Assembly: GCF_036195325.1 (NCBI RefSeq)
Contig: NZ_CP108101.1
Coordinates: forward strand, 4,402,001-4,466,000
Length of the DNA stretch: 64,000 nucleotides
Origin: Streptomyces sp. NBC_00234
GTDB taxonomy: Bacteria; Actinomycetota; Actinomycetes; Streptomycetales; Streptomycetaceae
Direction of reading: 5' to 3'
Below are positions 8,225-17,070 of this stretch, piece by piece. The notes beneath the pieces were generated by a model. That model worked only from the letters and a program-made list of their open reading frames with translations, was not told where the DNA came from and did not search any database. The position numbers and the translations under genes were made by a program. The number at the start of each line of letters is the position of its first letter. Position 1 is the stretch's first letter.

Positions 8225-9148
8225 TCAGGACTCCGTGCGGTACATCAGGTCCACCTCGTGCGTCACGAATCCCATCCCCTCGTACACCTTCAGGGCCGCC
8301 ACGTTGTCCGCGTCGACGTACAGCATCGCGGTCGGCAGCGCCTGGGCGGCGAGGTGGCGCAGGCCGATCGCGGTCAGTGCCTTGCCGAGGCCGCCGCCCT
8401 GTGCGTCGGGGAGGATGCCGACCACGTACACCTCGCCGATCTGCTCCTCGGCGTGGACCTTCGTCCAGTGGAAGCCGACGAGCTCGCCGTCGCGTTCGGC
8501 GAGGAAGAAACCCTTCGGGTCGAACCAGGGCTCGGCCTTGCGGTCGTCCAGGTCCCGCTGGGTCAGGGAGCCCTGCTCGGGGTGGTGGGCGAAGGCGGCG
8601 CGGTTGACCGCGAGCCAGGCGGCGTCGTCCTCGCCGGGGACGAACGTACGGATGGTGACACCCGGCGGCAGGGTCGGTTCCGCGATGACCGAGCCGGCCA
8701 AGGGGCGCCGGAGCTGGCGCAGTTCGCGGAAGAGGGAGAGGCCGAGGACCTGGGCCAGGTGCCGGGCCGCGGACTTGCCGCCGTGCGCCCAGACCCGAAG
8801 CCGCTTCCCGGTCGAGGCGAGGAGTGCCGCGCCGAGCGCGCGCCCGTGTCCGTGGCCGCGGTGGGCGGGATGGACGACGAGTTCGGCGGCCGGTGCCTCG
8901 ACGGGGTCGGTGTCTTCCAGCTGCGCGTACCCGGCGAGGACGCCGTCGGCGGTGAGCAGGAAGTGCCGTACGCCTTCGCGGTGCCCGCCCCTGAGCTGCA
9001 GACGCCCCTGCTCGGAGACCGCCTGCCTGCCGTCGGTCCGGGTGGCCTCTGCGAGCAGGTCGAGGACGGCTTCGGCCTGCTCGGGGGTGAGCGCGTCGAG
9101 GGTGTGAATCTCGCGTCCGGGGGAGGGGAGGGGTACGTCTGTCGTCAT
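8225..9148 (-). CDS. mshD: mycothiol synthase
   Basis: MshD acetylates Cys-GlcN-Ins with acetyl-CoA in the last step of mycothiol synthesis. The 307-aa protein has two tandem GNAT domains: the first with HPAHRGHGHGRALG, the second with the acetyl-CoA loop PDAQGGGLGKALT and LYVDADNVAALKVYEGMGF, the classic MshD ending. The start is ATG 9148: a TACGCT -10 lies 7 nt before it and there is no ribosome site, pointing to a leaderless transcript. mshA lies about 52 kb away in the same window, so the pathway genes are dispersed. Confidence 0.94.
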   Translation of the reverse strand: MTTDVPLPSPGREIHTLDALTPEQAEAVLDLLAEATRTDGRQAVSEQGRLQLRGGHREGVRHFLLTADGVLAGYAQLEDTDPVEAPAAELVVHPAHRGHGHGRALGAALLASTGKRLRVWAHGGKSAARHLAQVLGLSLFRELRQLRRPLAGSVIAEPTLPPGVTIRTFVPGEDDAAWLAVNRAAFAHHPEQGSLTQRDLDDRKAEPWFDPKGFFLAERDGELVGFHWTKVHAEEQIGEVYVVGILPDAQGGGLGKALTAIGLRHLAAQALPTAMLYVDADNVAALKVYEGMGFVTHEVDLMYRTES

Positions 9149-9444
9149 GTGTACGAGCGTACGGCGGGCGGGGTGGGGGAGGTGGGGGTGCGGCGCGGGT
9201 CGGTGTGCGTCCGGTCGCCGCCCCGGGCGTCCCGGCTGGTGGCGCGCCTGTGCGCTGTGACGTTTCTGCCCGGCTATGTGCGCCAAAGGGGGGATGCGCG
9301 GTGTTCGGTCCCGTACCGACCGGGAAGCAACCCGGTCGTAACCCGAAAACCCTGTCGCGCTACGCGCGTTGACTCTAGGCTGCGTCCGAAAGTCTTCACC
9401 CTCTCCACAACTCCCAAACCTCCCGCTGAACTCAAAGGGGACCG

Positions 9445-11250
9445 ATGTCAGCGACTCCGCAGAAGAACCGCGCGTCCCGGCGGGTGCTCGCCGCCGCGGC
9501 CGGTCTTGCCACCGTCGGCGCGCTCGTCGCCGCGATGCCGGCAGGTGCCGATGACCGGGGCGCCGGCCACCACGGGTCCGGGCGCACCGTCGACGTGCAG
9601 CTGCTGTCCTTCAACGACCTGCACGGCAACCTGGAGCCGCCGGCCGGTTCGGCCGGCTCGGTCACCGAGAAGCAGGCCGACGGCACGACGAAGTCCGTCC
9701 CGGCCGGTGGCGTGGAGTACCTGGCGACCTCGCTGCGCACCGCGCGCGAGGGCCACCCGTACTCCGTCACCGCGGCCGGCGGCGACATGGTGGGCGCGAG
9801 CCCGCTGCTGTCCGGTCTCTTCCACGACGAGCCCACCATCGAGGCGCTCAACGGGCTCGACCTCGATGTGACGGCGGTCGGCAACCACGAGTTCGACGAG
9901 GGCGCCACCGAGCTGGGCCGCCTCCAGAACGGCGGCTGCCACCCGGTCGAGGGCTGCTACGAGCAGGGCAAGACGTTCGAGGGCGCCGACTTCCCGTACC
10001 TCGCGGCCAATGTGACGAACGAGAAGACCGGCAAGCCGATCCTCAAGCCGTACACGGTCTGGAAGAAGAACGGCGTCAAGATCGGCTTCATCGGAGTGAC
10101 CCTGGAGGGCACCCCGAACATCGTCACGGCCAACGGCGTCAAGGGCCTGAAGTTCCACGACGAGATCGAGACGGTCAACAAGTACGCCAAGGAACTGGAC
10201 CGCCAGGGCGTCAAGTCCATCGTCGCGCTGATCCACGAGGGCGGCGCCCCGGCGTCCACCGCGTACAACTACGACTGCGACAGCCCCGGCGCCGGTGACG
10301 GCATCTCCGGGCCGATCGTCGACATCGCCAAGGGCATCACCCCGAAGGTCGACGCCCTGGTCACGGGCCACACCCACCAGGCGTACGTGTGCACCGTCCC
10401 GGACCCGGCGGGCAAGCCGCGCATGGTCACCTCGGCCTCGTCGTTCGGCAAGATCTACACGGACACGACCCTCACGTACGACCGCCGGACCAAGGACATC
10501 GTCCGTACGTCGGTGAAGTCCGCGAACCACGTCGTCACCCGTGACCAGGCCAAGGCCACCGACATGACGGCCCTGATCGCCCGCTGGAACACCCTCGCGG
10601 CGCCGATCTCCAACCGGCCGCAGGGCTTCATCTCCGCCGACATCAACGGCCGCGGCTCCACCGCCCCCGAGAAGCCGCTCGGCAACCTGATCGCCGACGC
10701 GCAGCTGGAGGGCCTGGCCCCGGCGGACAAGGGCGGGGCGCAGGTCGCCTTCATGAACCCGGGCGGCATCCGCTCGGACCTCGTCTACACCGCCTCCGGC
10801 AGTGAGGGCGACGGTGTCGTGACGTACGGCGAGGCGTTCACCGTCCAGCCGTTCACCAACATGATGAACGTCGTCGACCTGACCGGCGCGCAGCTGGTCA
10901 CCGCACTCCAGCAGCAGGTCAGCGGCTCCAACGAGGCGTCCCCGAAGATCCTCCAGGTATCCAAGGGCCTCACCTACACCCTGGACATGACCAAGACGGG
11001 CGCGGCCCGCCTGGTCGCCGACACCGTCCGGCTGAACGGTGCGGCCATCGACCCGGCCGCCTCCTACCGCGTCGCGATGAACGAGTTCCTCGCGGGCGGC
11101 GGCGACGGCTTCGCGGCCCTCGGCCAGGGCACGAACAAGCTGGTCGGCCCGTCCGACCTGGACCTGTTCAACGCCTACCTGGCGGCGCACTCCACGGCCG
11201 CCGCGCCGCTGGCCCCGCCGGCCACGGACCGGATCACGGTCATCCGGTAA
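9445..11250 (+). CDS. secreted 5'-nucleotidase / UshA-type phosphoesterase
   Basis: A 601-aa extracytoplasmic enzyme that releases phosphate from nucleotides. The N-terminus has a signal peptide with twin Arg (SRRVLAAAAG) and cleavage near AGA. The metallophosphoesterase domain shows SFNDLHGN, GGD, GNHEFDEG, HEGG and VTGHTHQ; the C-terminal substrate domain has GNLIADAQL and NPGGIRSD. The start at 9445 follows AAAGGGG. A likely -10 is TAGGCT near 9375. A single GTCTTCACCC motif upstream resembles a PHO half-site but no convincing direct repeat follows. Probably phosphate scavenging. Confidence 0.93.
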   Translation: MSATPQKNRASRRVLAAAAGLATVGALVAAMPAGADDRGAGHHGSGRTVDVQLLSFNDLHGNLEPPAGSAGSVTEKQADGTTKSVPAGGVEYLATSLRTAREGHPYSVTAAGGDMVGASPLLSGLFHDEPTIEALNGLDLDVTAVGNHEFDEGATELGRLQNGGCHPVEGCYEQGKTFEGADFPYLAANVTNEKTGKPILKPYTVWKKNGVKIGFIGVTLEGTPNIVTANGVKGLKFHDEIETVNKYAKELDRQGVKSIVALIHEGGAPASTAYNYDCDSPGAGDGISGPIVDIAKGITPKVDALVTGHTHQAYVCTVPDPAGKPRMVTSASSFGKIYTDTTLTYDRRTKDIVRTSVKSANHVVTRDQAKATDMTALIARWNTLAAPISNRPQGFISADINGRGSTAPEKPLGNLIADAQLEGLAPADKGGAQVAFMNPGGIRSDLVYTASGSEGDGVVTYGEAFTVQPFTNMMNVVDLTGAQLVTALQQQVSGSNEASPKILQVSKGLTYTLDMTKTGAARLVADTVRLNGAAIDPAASYRVAMNEFLAGGGDGFAALGQGTNKLVGPSDLDLFNAYLAAHSTAAAPLAPPATDRITVIR

Positions 11251-11270
11251 TCAGCGATACGTGCAGGTGA

Positions 11271-11304
11271 GCGGGGCGGAGGGCCGGCGGGCCCTCCGCC
11301 CCGC
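11271..11304 (+). terminator. intrinsic-type hairpin after the 5'-nucleotidase
   Basis: Perfect 15-bp arms GCGGGGCGGAGGGCC / GGCCCTCCGCCCCGC with a GGCG loop, 20 nt past the stop codon; no clear U-run, as is common in Streptomyces. Confidence 0.85.
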
Positions 11305-11427
11305 TCCTGTTCTCCTCGCTCGCGTTTCCTTCCGCGCCCGGGTTCGTGGCGCCGGACCCTGTTCCGGTCTTGAGGTGTACCCGTCATAATCTCGGTCTGC
11401 CCCCCACGACAGACGGAGACGCCCTGC

Positions 11428-12321
11428 ATGAGCCCGTACACCGCTAGCCGCCGGAACTTCCTCGCCGGCGCCCTCGCCGCCACCGCCACCGTCGTCATCG
11501 GTGGCACGCCGGCCGCCGCGTCCTCCCTCCGAGTCCTCGGTACGCAGGACTGGATGGGTGCCATCCCCGACACCACCGCGCTCCAGCGGCTCACCTTCCC
11601 GGGCTCGCACGACTCCGGGGCGCGGTTCGGCGGACCGTGGGCGGAGTGCCAGAACACCACGATCGCGCAGCAGTTGGACAGCGGCATCCGCTTCCTCGAC
11701 GTGCGCTGCCGGATCACCGGCGACTCGTTCGCGATCCATCACGAAGCCGCCTTCCAGAACCTGATGTTCGGTGACGTCCTGATCGCCTGCCGGGACTTCC
11801 TGGCCGCACGGCCCTCCGAGACGGTGCTGATGCGGGTGAAGCAGGAGTACTCGCAGGAGAGCAACGCCGCGTTCCGGAGCGTCTTCGACCGGTACCTCGA
11901 CGTCAAGGGCTGGCGGTCGCTGTTCCGGCTGGACTCCACGCTGCCCACGTTGGGTGGTGCGCGCGGCAAGGTGGTGCTCCTCGCGGACAACGGAGGGCTG
12001 CCCGGGGTCCGGTACGCCGATCCGGCGGTCTTCGACATCCAGGACGACTACATGGCAGAGCCGTTCGCGAAGTACCGGAAGATCGAGGACCAGTTCCGCA
12101 AGGCGGCCCAGCAGCCCGGCAAGCTCTTCATGAACTACGTGAGCACCTCCGCCCTGATGCCGCCCCGCTGGAACGCGGACCGGCTCAACCCGCAGGTGCA
12201 CTCCTTCCTCGACGGGTCGGAGGCGGCGGGCTGGACCGGTCTCGGGATCGTCCCGTTGGACTATCCGGCGACCCGCTCGGGGCTGGTCGAATCCCTGATA
12301 CGGCACAATCCCGTGGGCTGA
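11428..12321 (+). CDS. secreted phosphatidylinositol-specific phospholipase C (X domain)
   Basis: A 297-aa secreted enzyme predicted to cleave the phosphodiester of phosphatidylinositol-type lipids by general acid-base His catalysis. The signal peptide is of Tat type (SRRNFLAG, residues 7-14). The first catalytic His is His61 in FPGSHDSG; the second is in FAIHHEA (104-105); DVRCR and the later VLLADN and DIQDDY fit the PI-PLC X TIM barrel. Only the X domain is present, as in bacterial enzymes. A 15-bp hairpin separates it from the upstream gene, and it converges on the cssS-like gene. Confidence 0.9.
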   Translation: MSPYTASRRNFLAGALAATATVVIGGTPAAASSLRVLGTQDWMGAIPDTTALQRLTFPGSHDSGARFGGPWAECQNTTIAQQLDSGIRFLDVRCRITGDSFAIHHEAAFQNLMFGDVLIACRDFLAARPSETVLMRVKQEYSQESNAAFRSVFDRYLDVKGWRSLFRLDSTLPTLGGARGKVVLLADNGGLPGVRYADPAVFDIQDDYMAEPFAKYRKIEDQFRKAAQQPGKLFMNYVSTSALMPPRWNADRLNPQVHSFLDGSEAAGWTGLGIVPLDYPATRSGLVESLIRHNPVG

Positions 12322-12355
12322 CCCGCCTGGTGAGCCCACCGGCGGGGCAGGCGGG
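12322..12355. terminator. hairpin between convergent PI-PLC and sensor kinase genes
   Basis: Arms CCCGCCTG (12322-12329) and CAGGCGGG (12348-12355). A competing stem GTGGGCT / AGCCCAC (12313-12319 with 12333-12339) overlaps it. Placed between two convergent genes, it could end transcripts from both sides. Confidence 0.6.
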
Positions 12356-12372
12356 ATTCGGACCGGCGGTGC

Positions 12373-13797
12373 TCACAACTCCGGCGGCGGCTGCGGTGCC
12401 CCCGGCAGCCGGATCGACGCCTCCGTGCCCGCGCCCCCGGCCGCCGGACGCAGGGTGATCTCGCCGCCCGCCTGCTGGACCGTGCGCGCCACGATGGACA
12501 GGCCGAGGCCGGAGCCGGGGAGCTGGCGGGCGGACGGGGAGCGCCAGAAGCGTTCGAAGACGTGCGGGAGCTCCTCGGCGGGGATACCGGGGCCGTGGTC
12601 CCGGACCGTCAGCTCGCCCCGGTGGAGGACGACCTCGACCGTGCCGCGCGGCGGGCTGAACTTCACCGCGTTGTCGAGGACGTTGACGACCGCCCGCTCC
12701 AGCGCGGCCGGTTCCGCCCGTACGTACCAGGGGGCCAGGTCCTCCGTGATCGTCAGATCGGGGCCGCGCAGCCGGGCCCGCTGCAGAGCGGTACGGGTGA
12801 CGTCGTGCAGGGCCACCACCTGGAGGGGTCCGGGCTGGGCGGCGTCGGGGCGGGACAGCTCCTGGAGATCGCCGATGAGGGCGGCCAGCTCGGTCATCTG
12901 CGCCTTGACCGAGGCCATCAGCGCCCTGCGGTCGTCCGGGGGAATGGCCCGGCCGGTCTCGTCGCTGCGGACCAGCAGCTCGATGTTGGTCCGCAGGGAG
13001 GTCAGCGGGGTGCGCAGCTCGTGGCCGGCGTCGGCGATGAGCTGGGCCTGCCGGTCGCGTGAGGTGGCAAGCGAGGCGGTCATCGAGTTGAAGGACCGCG
13101 ACAGGCGCGCGATCTCGTCCTCGCCCTCGACGGGGATGCGGACGGTGAGGTCCTCGGTGCGGGCGACGTGTTCGACCGCCTCGGTGAGTTCGTCGACGGG
13201 ACGCAGTCCGGAACGGGCGACCCAGAGACCGGCGGCGCCTGCGCCGACGACGCCGATGCCGGAGACGAGCAGGAGGACCCAGGCCAGGGTGGACAGCGGG
13301 TCGTCGATCTCGCTCAGCGGGCGGGCGATGGAGACGGCGATCTGAGCGGTCTGCACGCCGGGACCCGCAGGTCGCAGTTCGTAGGTGTACACGCGCATCT
13401 GCGTGCCGTTCGCCGCGGTCGACGAGTGCAGGGTGTAGCGCTGCTCGCCCTTGGCCACCGCGATGTCGGAATCGCTCACCGGAAGCTCCGACGTCTTGAC
13501 CGGGCCGATGCACACGATGCCCTGGGAGTCGACGAGCTGCACGGTGTAGGCACCCGCGAACGGCCGGGGCGGCATCAGAGTGGCGCCCTTGCAGTACGCG
13601 TACAGGCTGGTCAGGTACGTCTCGTCGACCTTGGAGCTGCGCAGCGAGTCGTCCAGCTGCTGTTCCAGCTGCACCTTCGTCACGAACCAGCAGGCCGCCG
13701 CCACGGCAGCCACGGCCACCGCCACGGCCGTGGCGACCAGGAGGGCGAGGCGGGAGCGGAGCGGAAGACCGCGGAACCGGCGGACCAGCCCATTCAC
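12373..13797 (-). CDS. cssS: sensor histidine kinase (CssS-like)
   Basis: A 474-aa membrane kinase. TM1 is at about residues 17-39, an extracytoplasmic sensor domain follows to about 168, TM2 is near 170-192, then HAMP, the dimerisation/phosphoacceptor helix with His259 in DAGHELRTPL, and the ATPase with NVLDNAVKFSP (N box), DHGPGI (G1) and GSGLGLSI (G2). GTG 13797 overlaps the response-regulator stop by 4 nt. The arrangement regulator-kinase with an HtrA protease gene upstream matches the CssRS secretion-stress system described in S. lividans; the ligand would be misfolded secreted protein. Confidence 0.88.
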   Translation of the reverse strand: MNGLVRRFRGLPLRSRLALLVATAVAVAVAAVAAACWFVTKVQLEQQLDDSLRSSKVDETYLTSLYAYCKGATLMPPRPFAGAYTVQLVDSQGIVCIGPVKTSELPVSDSDIAVAKGEQRYTLHSSTAANGTQMRVYTYELRPAGPGVQTAQIAVSIARPLSEIDDPLSTLAWVLLLVSGIGVVGAGAAGLWVARSGLRPVDELTEAVEHVARTEDLTVRIPVEGEDEIARLSRSFNSMTASLATSRDRQAQLIADAGHELRTPLTSLRTNIELLVRSDETGRAIPPDDRRALMASVKAQMTELAALIGDLQELSRPDAAQPGPLQVVALHDVTRTALQRARLRGPDLTITEDLAPWYVRAEPAALERAVVNVLDNAVKFSPPRGTVEVVLHRGELTVRDHGPGIPAEELPHVFERFWRSPSARQLPGSGLGLSIVARTVQQAGGEITLRPAAGGAGTEASIRLPGAPQPPPEL

Positions 13798-14525
13798 CCC
13801 TCCCCACCCCCCGCCCGCAGCGCGTACCCCACGCCCCGGACCGTGTGGACGAGGCGGGGTTCGCCGCCCGCTTCCGTCTTGCGCCGCAGGTACATCACGT
13901 ACACGTCCAGGGAGTTGGAGCTCGGTTCGAAGTCGAAGCCCCAGACCGCCTTGAGGATCTGCTCGCGGGTCAGCACCTGACGGGGGTGGGCCAGGAACAT
14001 CTCCAGGAGCGTGAACTCGGTACGGGTCAGCTCGACGCGACGGGTGCCGCGGGTGACCTCGCGGGTGGTGAGGTCCATCCGCAGGTCGGCGAAGGACAGC
14101 ACGTCGTTGCCGGGCAGGTCGGCGCCCGCCGTCGCGGCGTACGAGCTGCGGCGCAGCAGGGCACGGATGCGGGCGAAGAGCTCGTCCAGCTCGAAGGGCT
14201 TGACCAGGTAGTCGTCGGCGCCCGCGTCGAGGCCGGTGACCCGGTCGCCGACCGTGTCGCGGGCGGTGAGCATCAGGATGGGGGTGGTGGTGCCGGTGGA
14301 CCGGATGCGGCGGGCGGCGGTCAGGCCGTCCATGCGCGGCATCTGGATGTCCAGGACGATCAGGTCGGGGGCGTACGACTCCGCCTTGGTGAGGGCGTCG
14401 TAACCGTCGACGGCGACCTCGGTGCCGTATCCCTCGAACGCGAGACTGCGCTGCAGGGCCTCGCGCACAGCCGGCTCGTCGTCGACGATCAGGATGCGCT
14501 GCGGATCGTCTTCGGCGGGGCTCAT
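13794..14525 (-). CDS. cssR: OmpR-family response regulator (CssR-like)
   Basis: A 243-aa regulator: receiver domain (residues 9-120) with acidic pocket DDE (15-17), phosphoacceptor Asp59 in VLDIQMP, and conserved Thr and Lys (LTARD, LVKPFE); then an OmpR winged helix (VELTRTEFTLLEMF, LKAVWGFDFEPSSNSLDVYVMYLRRK). It precedes and overlaps the kinase by 4 nt. Likely target: the HtrA promoter 1.4 kb upstream, where 11-nt-spaced CTCAG repeats are seen. Confidence 0.9.
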   Translation of the reverse strand: MSPAEDDPQRILIVDDEPAVREALQRSLAFEGYGTEVAVDGYDALTKAESYAPDLIVLDIQMPRMDGLTAARRIRSTGTTTPILMLTARDTVGDRVTGLDAGADDYLVKPFELDELFARIRALLRRSSYAATAGADLPGNDVLSFADLRMDLTTREVTRGTRRVELTRTEFTLLEMFLAHPRQVLTREQILKAVWGFDFEPSSNSLDVYVMYLRRKTEAGGEPRLVHTVRGVGYALRAGGGEG

Positions 14526-14567
14526 CGCTGGTCGTCCTCTTCTCGTTCCGGCCTCATCGGGGTGCTG

Positions 14568-14747
14568 TCAGCCTCGCACGGCCATGGCGCGGCGGCGTGC
14601 TGCGCGGCGCTTGCGGCCGGTGGGGTCCGAGACGGCGCTGATCTCGTGGGCGCGCCCGGGGGTCTTCCGGGCGGCCATTTCGGTGGCGAGCGCGAGCGGC
14701 AGGGCCAGGCCGGCCGGGCCTGTGGCGGTGTCGGAGCTGTCGTTCAT
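14568..14747 (-). CDS. small protein of unknown function (59 aa)
   Basis: A 59-aa reading frame, ATG 14747 to TGA 14568, preceded by GAGGAGG 5 nt upstream. It begins MNDSSDTATGPAG, has a short hydrophobic LALPLALA stretch and ends in a strongly basic tail (GRKRRAARRRAMAVRG). Third-position GC is high as in its neighbours. It lies on the same strand between the HtrA-type protease gene and cssR and may be cotranscribed with them. I do not recognise a family. The basic tail could bind nucleic acid or acidic lipid. Confidence 0.65.
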   Translation of the reverse strand: MNDSSDTATGPAGLALPLALATEMAARKTPGRAHEISAVSDPTGRKRRAARRRAMAVRG

Positions 14748-14785
14748 GTCGGCCTCCTCGGCCTGTTGACGCGGGGTTGCTGTGG

Positions 14786-15904
14786 TCAGGAGCCGTTGCC
14801 CGCCCGCAGGGTGTCCAGGTCGGCCTTGACGGTGTCGACGGGGATGGCGAAGCCGAGACCCACGCTGCCCGCGGCGGAGCTGCCCGTGGAGCTCGCCGAA
14901 CTCGGCGAGTACATCGCGGAGTTGATGCCGATGATCTCGCCGTTCATGTTGATCAGCGCACCGCCGGAGTTGCCGGGGTTCAGCGAGGCGTCGGTCTGGA
15001 TCGCCTTGTACGTGGTCTTCGACGTACCGGTGTCTCCGTTGAACTGCTGCCCACCGAACTCGAACGGCCAGTCCCCGCCACCCTGCTGCTGTTGCTGCTG
15101 GCCCTGGCCCGAGCCCTCGGAGTCCTTCGCGACCGTGACGTCACGGTCCAGGGCCGAGACGATGCCGCTGGTGACGGTGCCGGTCAGGCCCTCGGGCGAG
15201 CCGATCGCCACGACCTGGTCGCCGACCTTCACGTCGGAGGAGTCGCCGAGCGAGGCCGTCTTCAGCCCGCTCGCACCCTGGAGCTTGATGAGCGCGAGGT
15301 CCTTGTCGGCGTCGGTGCCCACGACGTCGGCGGTGTACTTCTTGCCGGTGCTGAGCGTGACCTCGATCTCGGAGGCGCCGGAGATGACGTGGTTGTTGGT
15401 GACGATCTCGCCGTCGGACGTGATGACGACACCGGAGCCGGTGGACTGGCCCGCCGTCGACGTCGCGCCGATCTCGACGATCGCGGGCGACACGGCCGCC
15501 GCCACACCGGAGACGGTGCCGGCGCTGCTCTGCGAGACGGTCGTGCCCTGCACCGTGCCACCACCGGAGGCGGAGCCGTTCGAGCCGCCGTCGGCGAGCT
15601 GTCCGATGAGGGTCGCGGTGCCGCCGCCGATGGCTGCCGCCGCGATCGCCACGGCCGCCAGCAGCGCGACCGGACGCTTCACGCGGCGCTCGGGCTTCGG
15701 CGGCTCGGGTGCGGACTGCGGCGGCGGGAAGCCACCGGGACCACCGGCGTCGGCGCCACCGCCGCCGGGCCACACGGTGGTGCCGGGGCCCGCGGCGATC
15801 GGCTGCGCGGGCTCGTAGGGGGGCGGCGGCGGGTAGGACGCGTCGCCGTGGCCGTACGAGGGGTACGTCGGGTACTCGCCGCTCGGGCGGTGGCTCTCAG
15901 TCAT
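14786..15904 (-). CDS. HtrA/DegP-type trypsin-like serine protease, membrane anchored, no PDZ
   Basis: A 372-aa secretion-stress protease. The N-terminal cytoplasmic stretch (1-75) is rich in Tyr, Pro and Gly; one membrane helix spans about 79-101; then a trypsin fold with catalytic His172 (NNHVISG), Asp202 (DADKDLALIKL) and Ser313 (NPGNSGGAL). A Gln-rich insert (268-276) precedes the active-site Ser. The chain stops about 15 residues after the last protease strand, so there is no PDZ domain, unlike most HtrA proteins. ATG 15904 has no ribosome site; CACGCT lies 7 nt before it, consistent with a leaderless mRNA. Confidence 0.9.
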   Translation of the reverse strand: MTESHRPSGEYPTYPSYGHGDASYPPPPPYEPAQPIAAGPGTTVWPGGGGADAGGPGGFPPPQSAPEPPKPERRVKRPVALLAAVAIAAAAIGGGTATLIGQLADGGSNGSASGGGTVQGTTVSQSSAGTVSGVAAAVSPAIVEIGATSTAGQSTGSGVVITSDGEIVTNNHVISGASEIEVTLSTGKKYTADVVGTDADKDLALIKLQGASGLKTASLGDSSDVKVGDQVVAIGSPEGLTGTVTSGIVSALDRDVTVAKDSEGSGQGQQQQQQGGGDWPFEFGGQQFNGDTGTSKTTYKAIQTDASLNPGNSGGALINMNGEIIGINSAMYSPSSASSTGSSAAGSVGLGFAIPVDTVKADLDTLRAGNGS

Positions 15905-15927
15905 GTACACGAGCGTGTCCGTCGAAC

Positions 15928-15954
15928 ATGAGAGGAGGCTGAGGGTGCTCTGAG
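15928..15954 (-). promoter_or_regulatory. 11-nt-phased repeats in the htrA promoter
   Basis: On the minus strand CTCAG (15950-15954), CTCAG (15939-15943) and CTCAT (15928-15932) are spaced exactly 11 nt apart, just upstream of the presumed htrA transcription start. Helical phasing is typical of OmpR-family sites, so this is a candidate CssR operator. Confidence 0.55.
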
Positions 15955-16002
15955 AAGCCCGGCAGAACCCTGTATGCCCCATATAAGGATGGGGCCCGTG
16001 GG

Positions 16003-17046
16003 TTACGGAGCCGGGACCGTCTGCTCCCCGCAGCCGCACGACTGCCGGACCACCAGCGCCGAGGGGAACTGCTTCAGCCGCTCGCGGCGCGAGCCCGCCA
16101 CCCGCAGCGAGTCGTCGAGGACCAGGTCCACGGCCGCCCGCGCCATGGCCGGACGGTCGGAGGAGACCGTCGTCAGCGGCGGGTCGGTGAGGCCGGCTTC
16201 CTTCACGTCGTCGAAGCCCGCCACCGCGAGCTCACCGGGCACGTCGATACGGAGTTCGCGGGCCGCCCGCAGCACACCGATGGCCTGGTCGTCCGTGGAG
16301 CAGAAGATCGCCGGGGGCCGGTCGGGGCCGGCGAGCAGCGTGAGGGCGGCCTGATAGGCGTCGTAACGGTTGTACGGGGCCTGGAAGAGCCGGCCCTCCG
16401 TGGAGCGGCCGGACTCGTGCATCGCCCGGCGCCAGCCCTCGACGTGGTCCGCGACCGGGTCGCCGACCGCCGGGGTCGACTCCATGCCGCCGAGGCACGC
16501 CACGTACGCGTAGCCGTGTTCCAGCAGGTGGCGGGTGGCGAGCTGGGCGCCGCCGACGTCGTCCGTGACGACCGCGACGTCGTCGATCGCCTCGGGCCGC
16601 TCGTGCAGCAGCACCACACGGGCGTCCCACGCCTCGATCTCGGCGGCGGCACGCTCGCTGGGGCCCTGGCTGACCAGGATCAGCCCGGAGACCCGCATGC
16701 CGAGGAACGCGCGGAGGTAGTGGACCTCGCGCTCGTCCCGGTAGTCGGAGTTGCCGACGAGGACCATTTTCCCTCGTTCGGCGGCGGCCTGTTCGACTGC
16801 GTGCGCCATCTCCGCGAAGAACGGCTGGCGGGCGTCCGGCACGATCATGCCTATGAGATCGGTCCGCCTCGACGCCATCGCCTGGGCCACCCGGTCGGGC
16901 CGGTAGCCCAGCTCTTTGATCGCGGCGAGTACCCGCTCGCGCGTGGCCGGGGCGACCGGCCTGGGTCCGTTGTTGATGACGTAGCTGACGACCGCGGTCG
17001 ACGTCCCCGCCAGTCTCGCCACATCGTCCCGCGTCACCTTGGCCAC
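16003..17046 (-). CDS. LacI-family transcriptional regulator
   Basis: A 347-aa regulator with an N-terminal LacI helix-turn-helix (VTRDDVARLAGTSTAVVSYVIN, within residues 4-25; hinge helix near 47-60, VAQAMASRRT) and a periplasmic-binding-protein-like ligand domain (LIGMIVPD, GFDDVKEAGLTDPPLTTV). The inducer is not evident. The start is GTG 17046: TAGACT (17054-17059) lies 7 nt before it, indicating a leaderless transcript beginning within 25 nt of the glnR stop. A 14-bp imperfect palindrome, ACCTGTTGGCAGGT (17073-17086), just upstream over the glnR end is a possible autoregulatory operator. Confidence 0.9.
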   Translation of the reverse strand: MAKVTRDDVARLAGTSTAVVSYVINNGPRPVAPATRERVLAAIKELGYRPDRVAQAMASRRTDLIGMIVPDARQPFFAEMAHAVEQAAAERGKMVLVGNSDYRDEREVHYLRAFLGMRVSGLILVSQGPSERAAAEIEAWDARVVLLHERPEAIDDVAVVTDDVGGAQLATRHLLEHGYAYVACLGGMESTPAVGDPVADHVEGWRRAMHESGRSTEGRLFQAPYNRYDAYQAALTLLAGPDRPPAIFCSTDDQAIGVLRAARELRIDVPGELAVAGFDDVKEAGLTDPPLTTVSSDRPAMARAAVDLVLDDSLRVAGSRRERLKQFPSALVVRQSCGCGEQTVPAP

Positions 17047-17070
17047 GCGCGGCAGTCTACGCGGATGGAC

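Noticed and set aside
9385..9420. PHO box upstream of the 5'-nucleotidase
   Set aside because: One TTCACC motif without a matching repeat at 11 nt.
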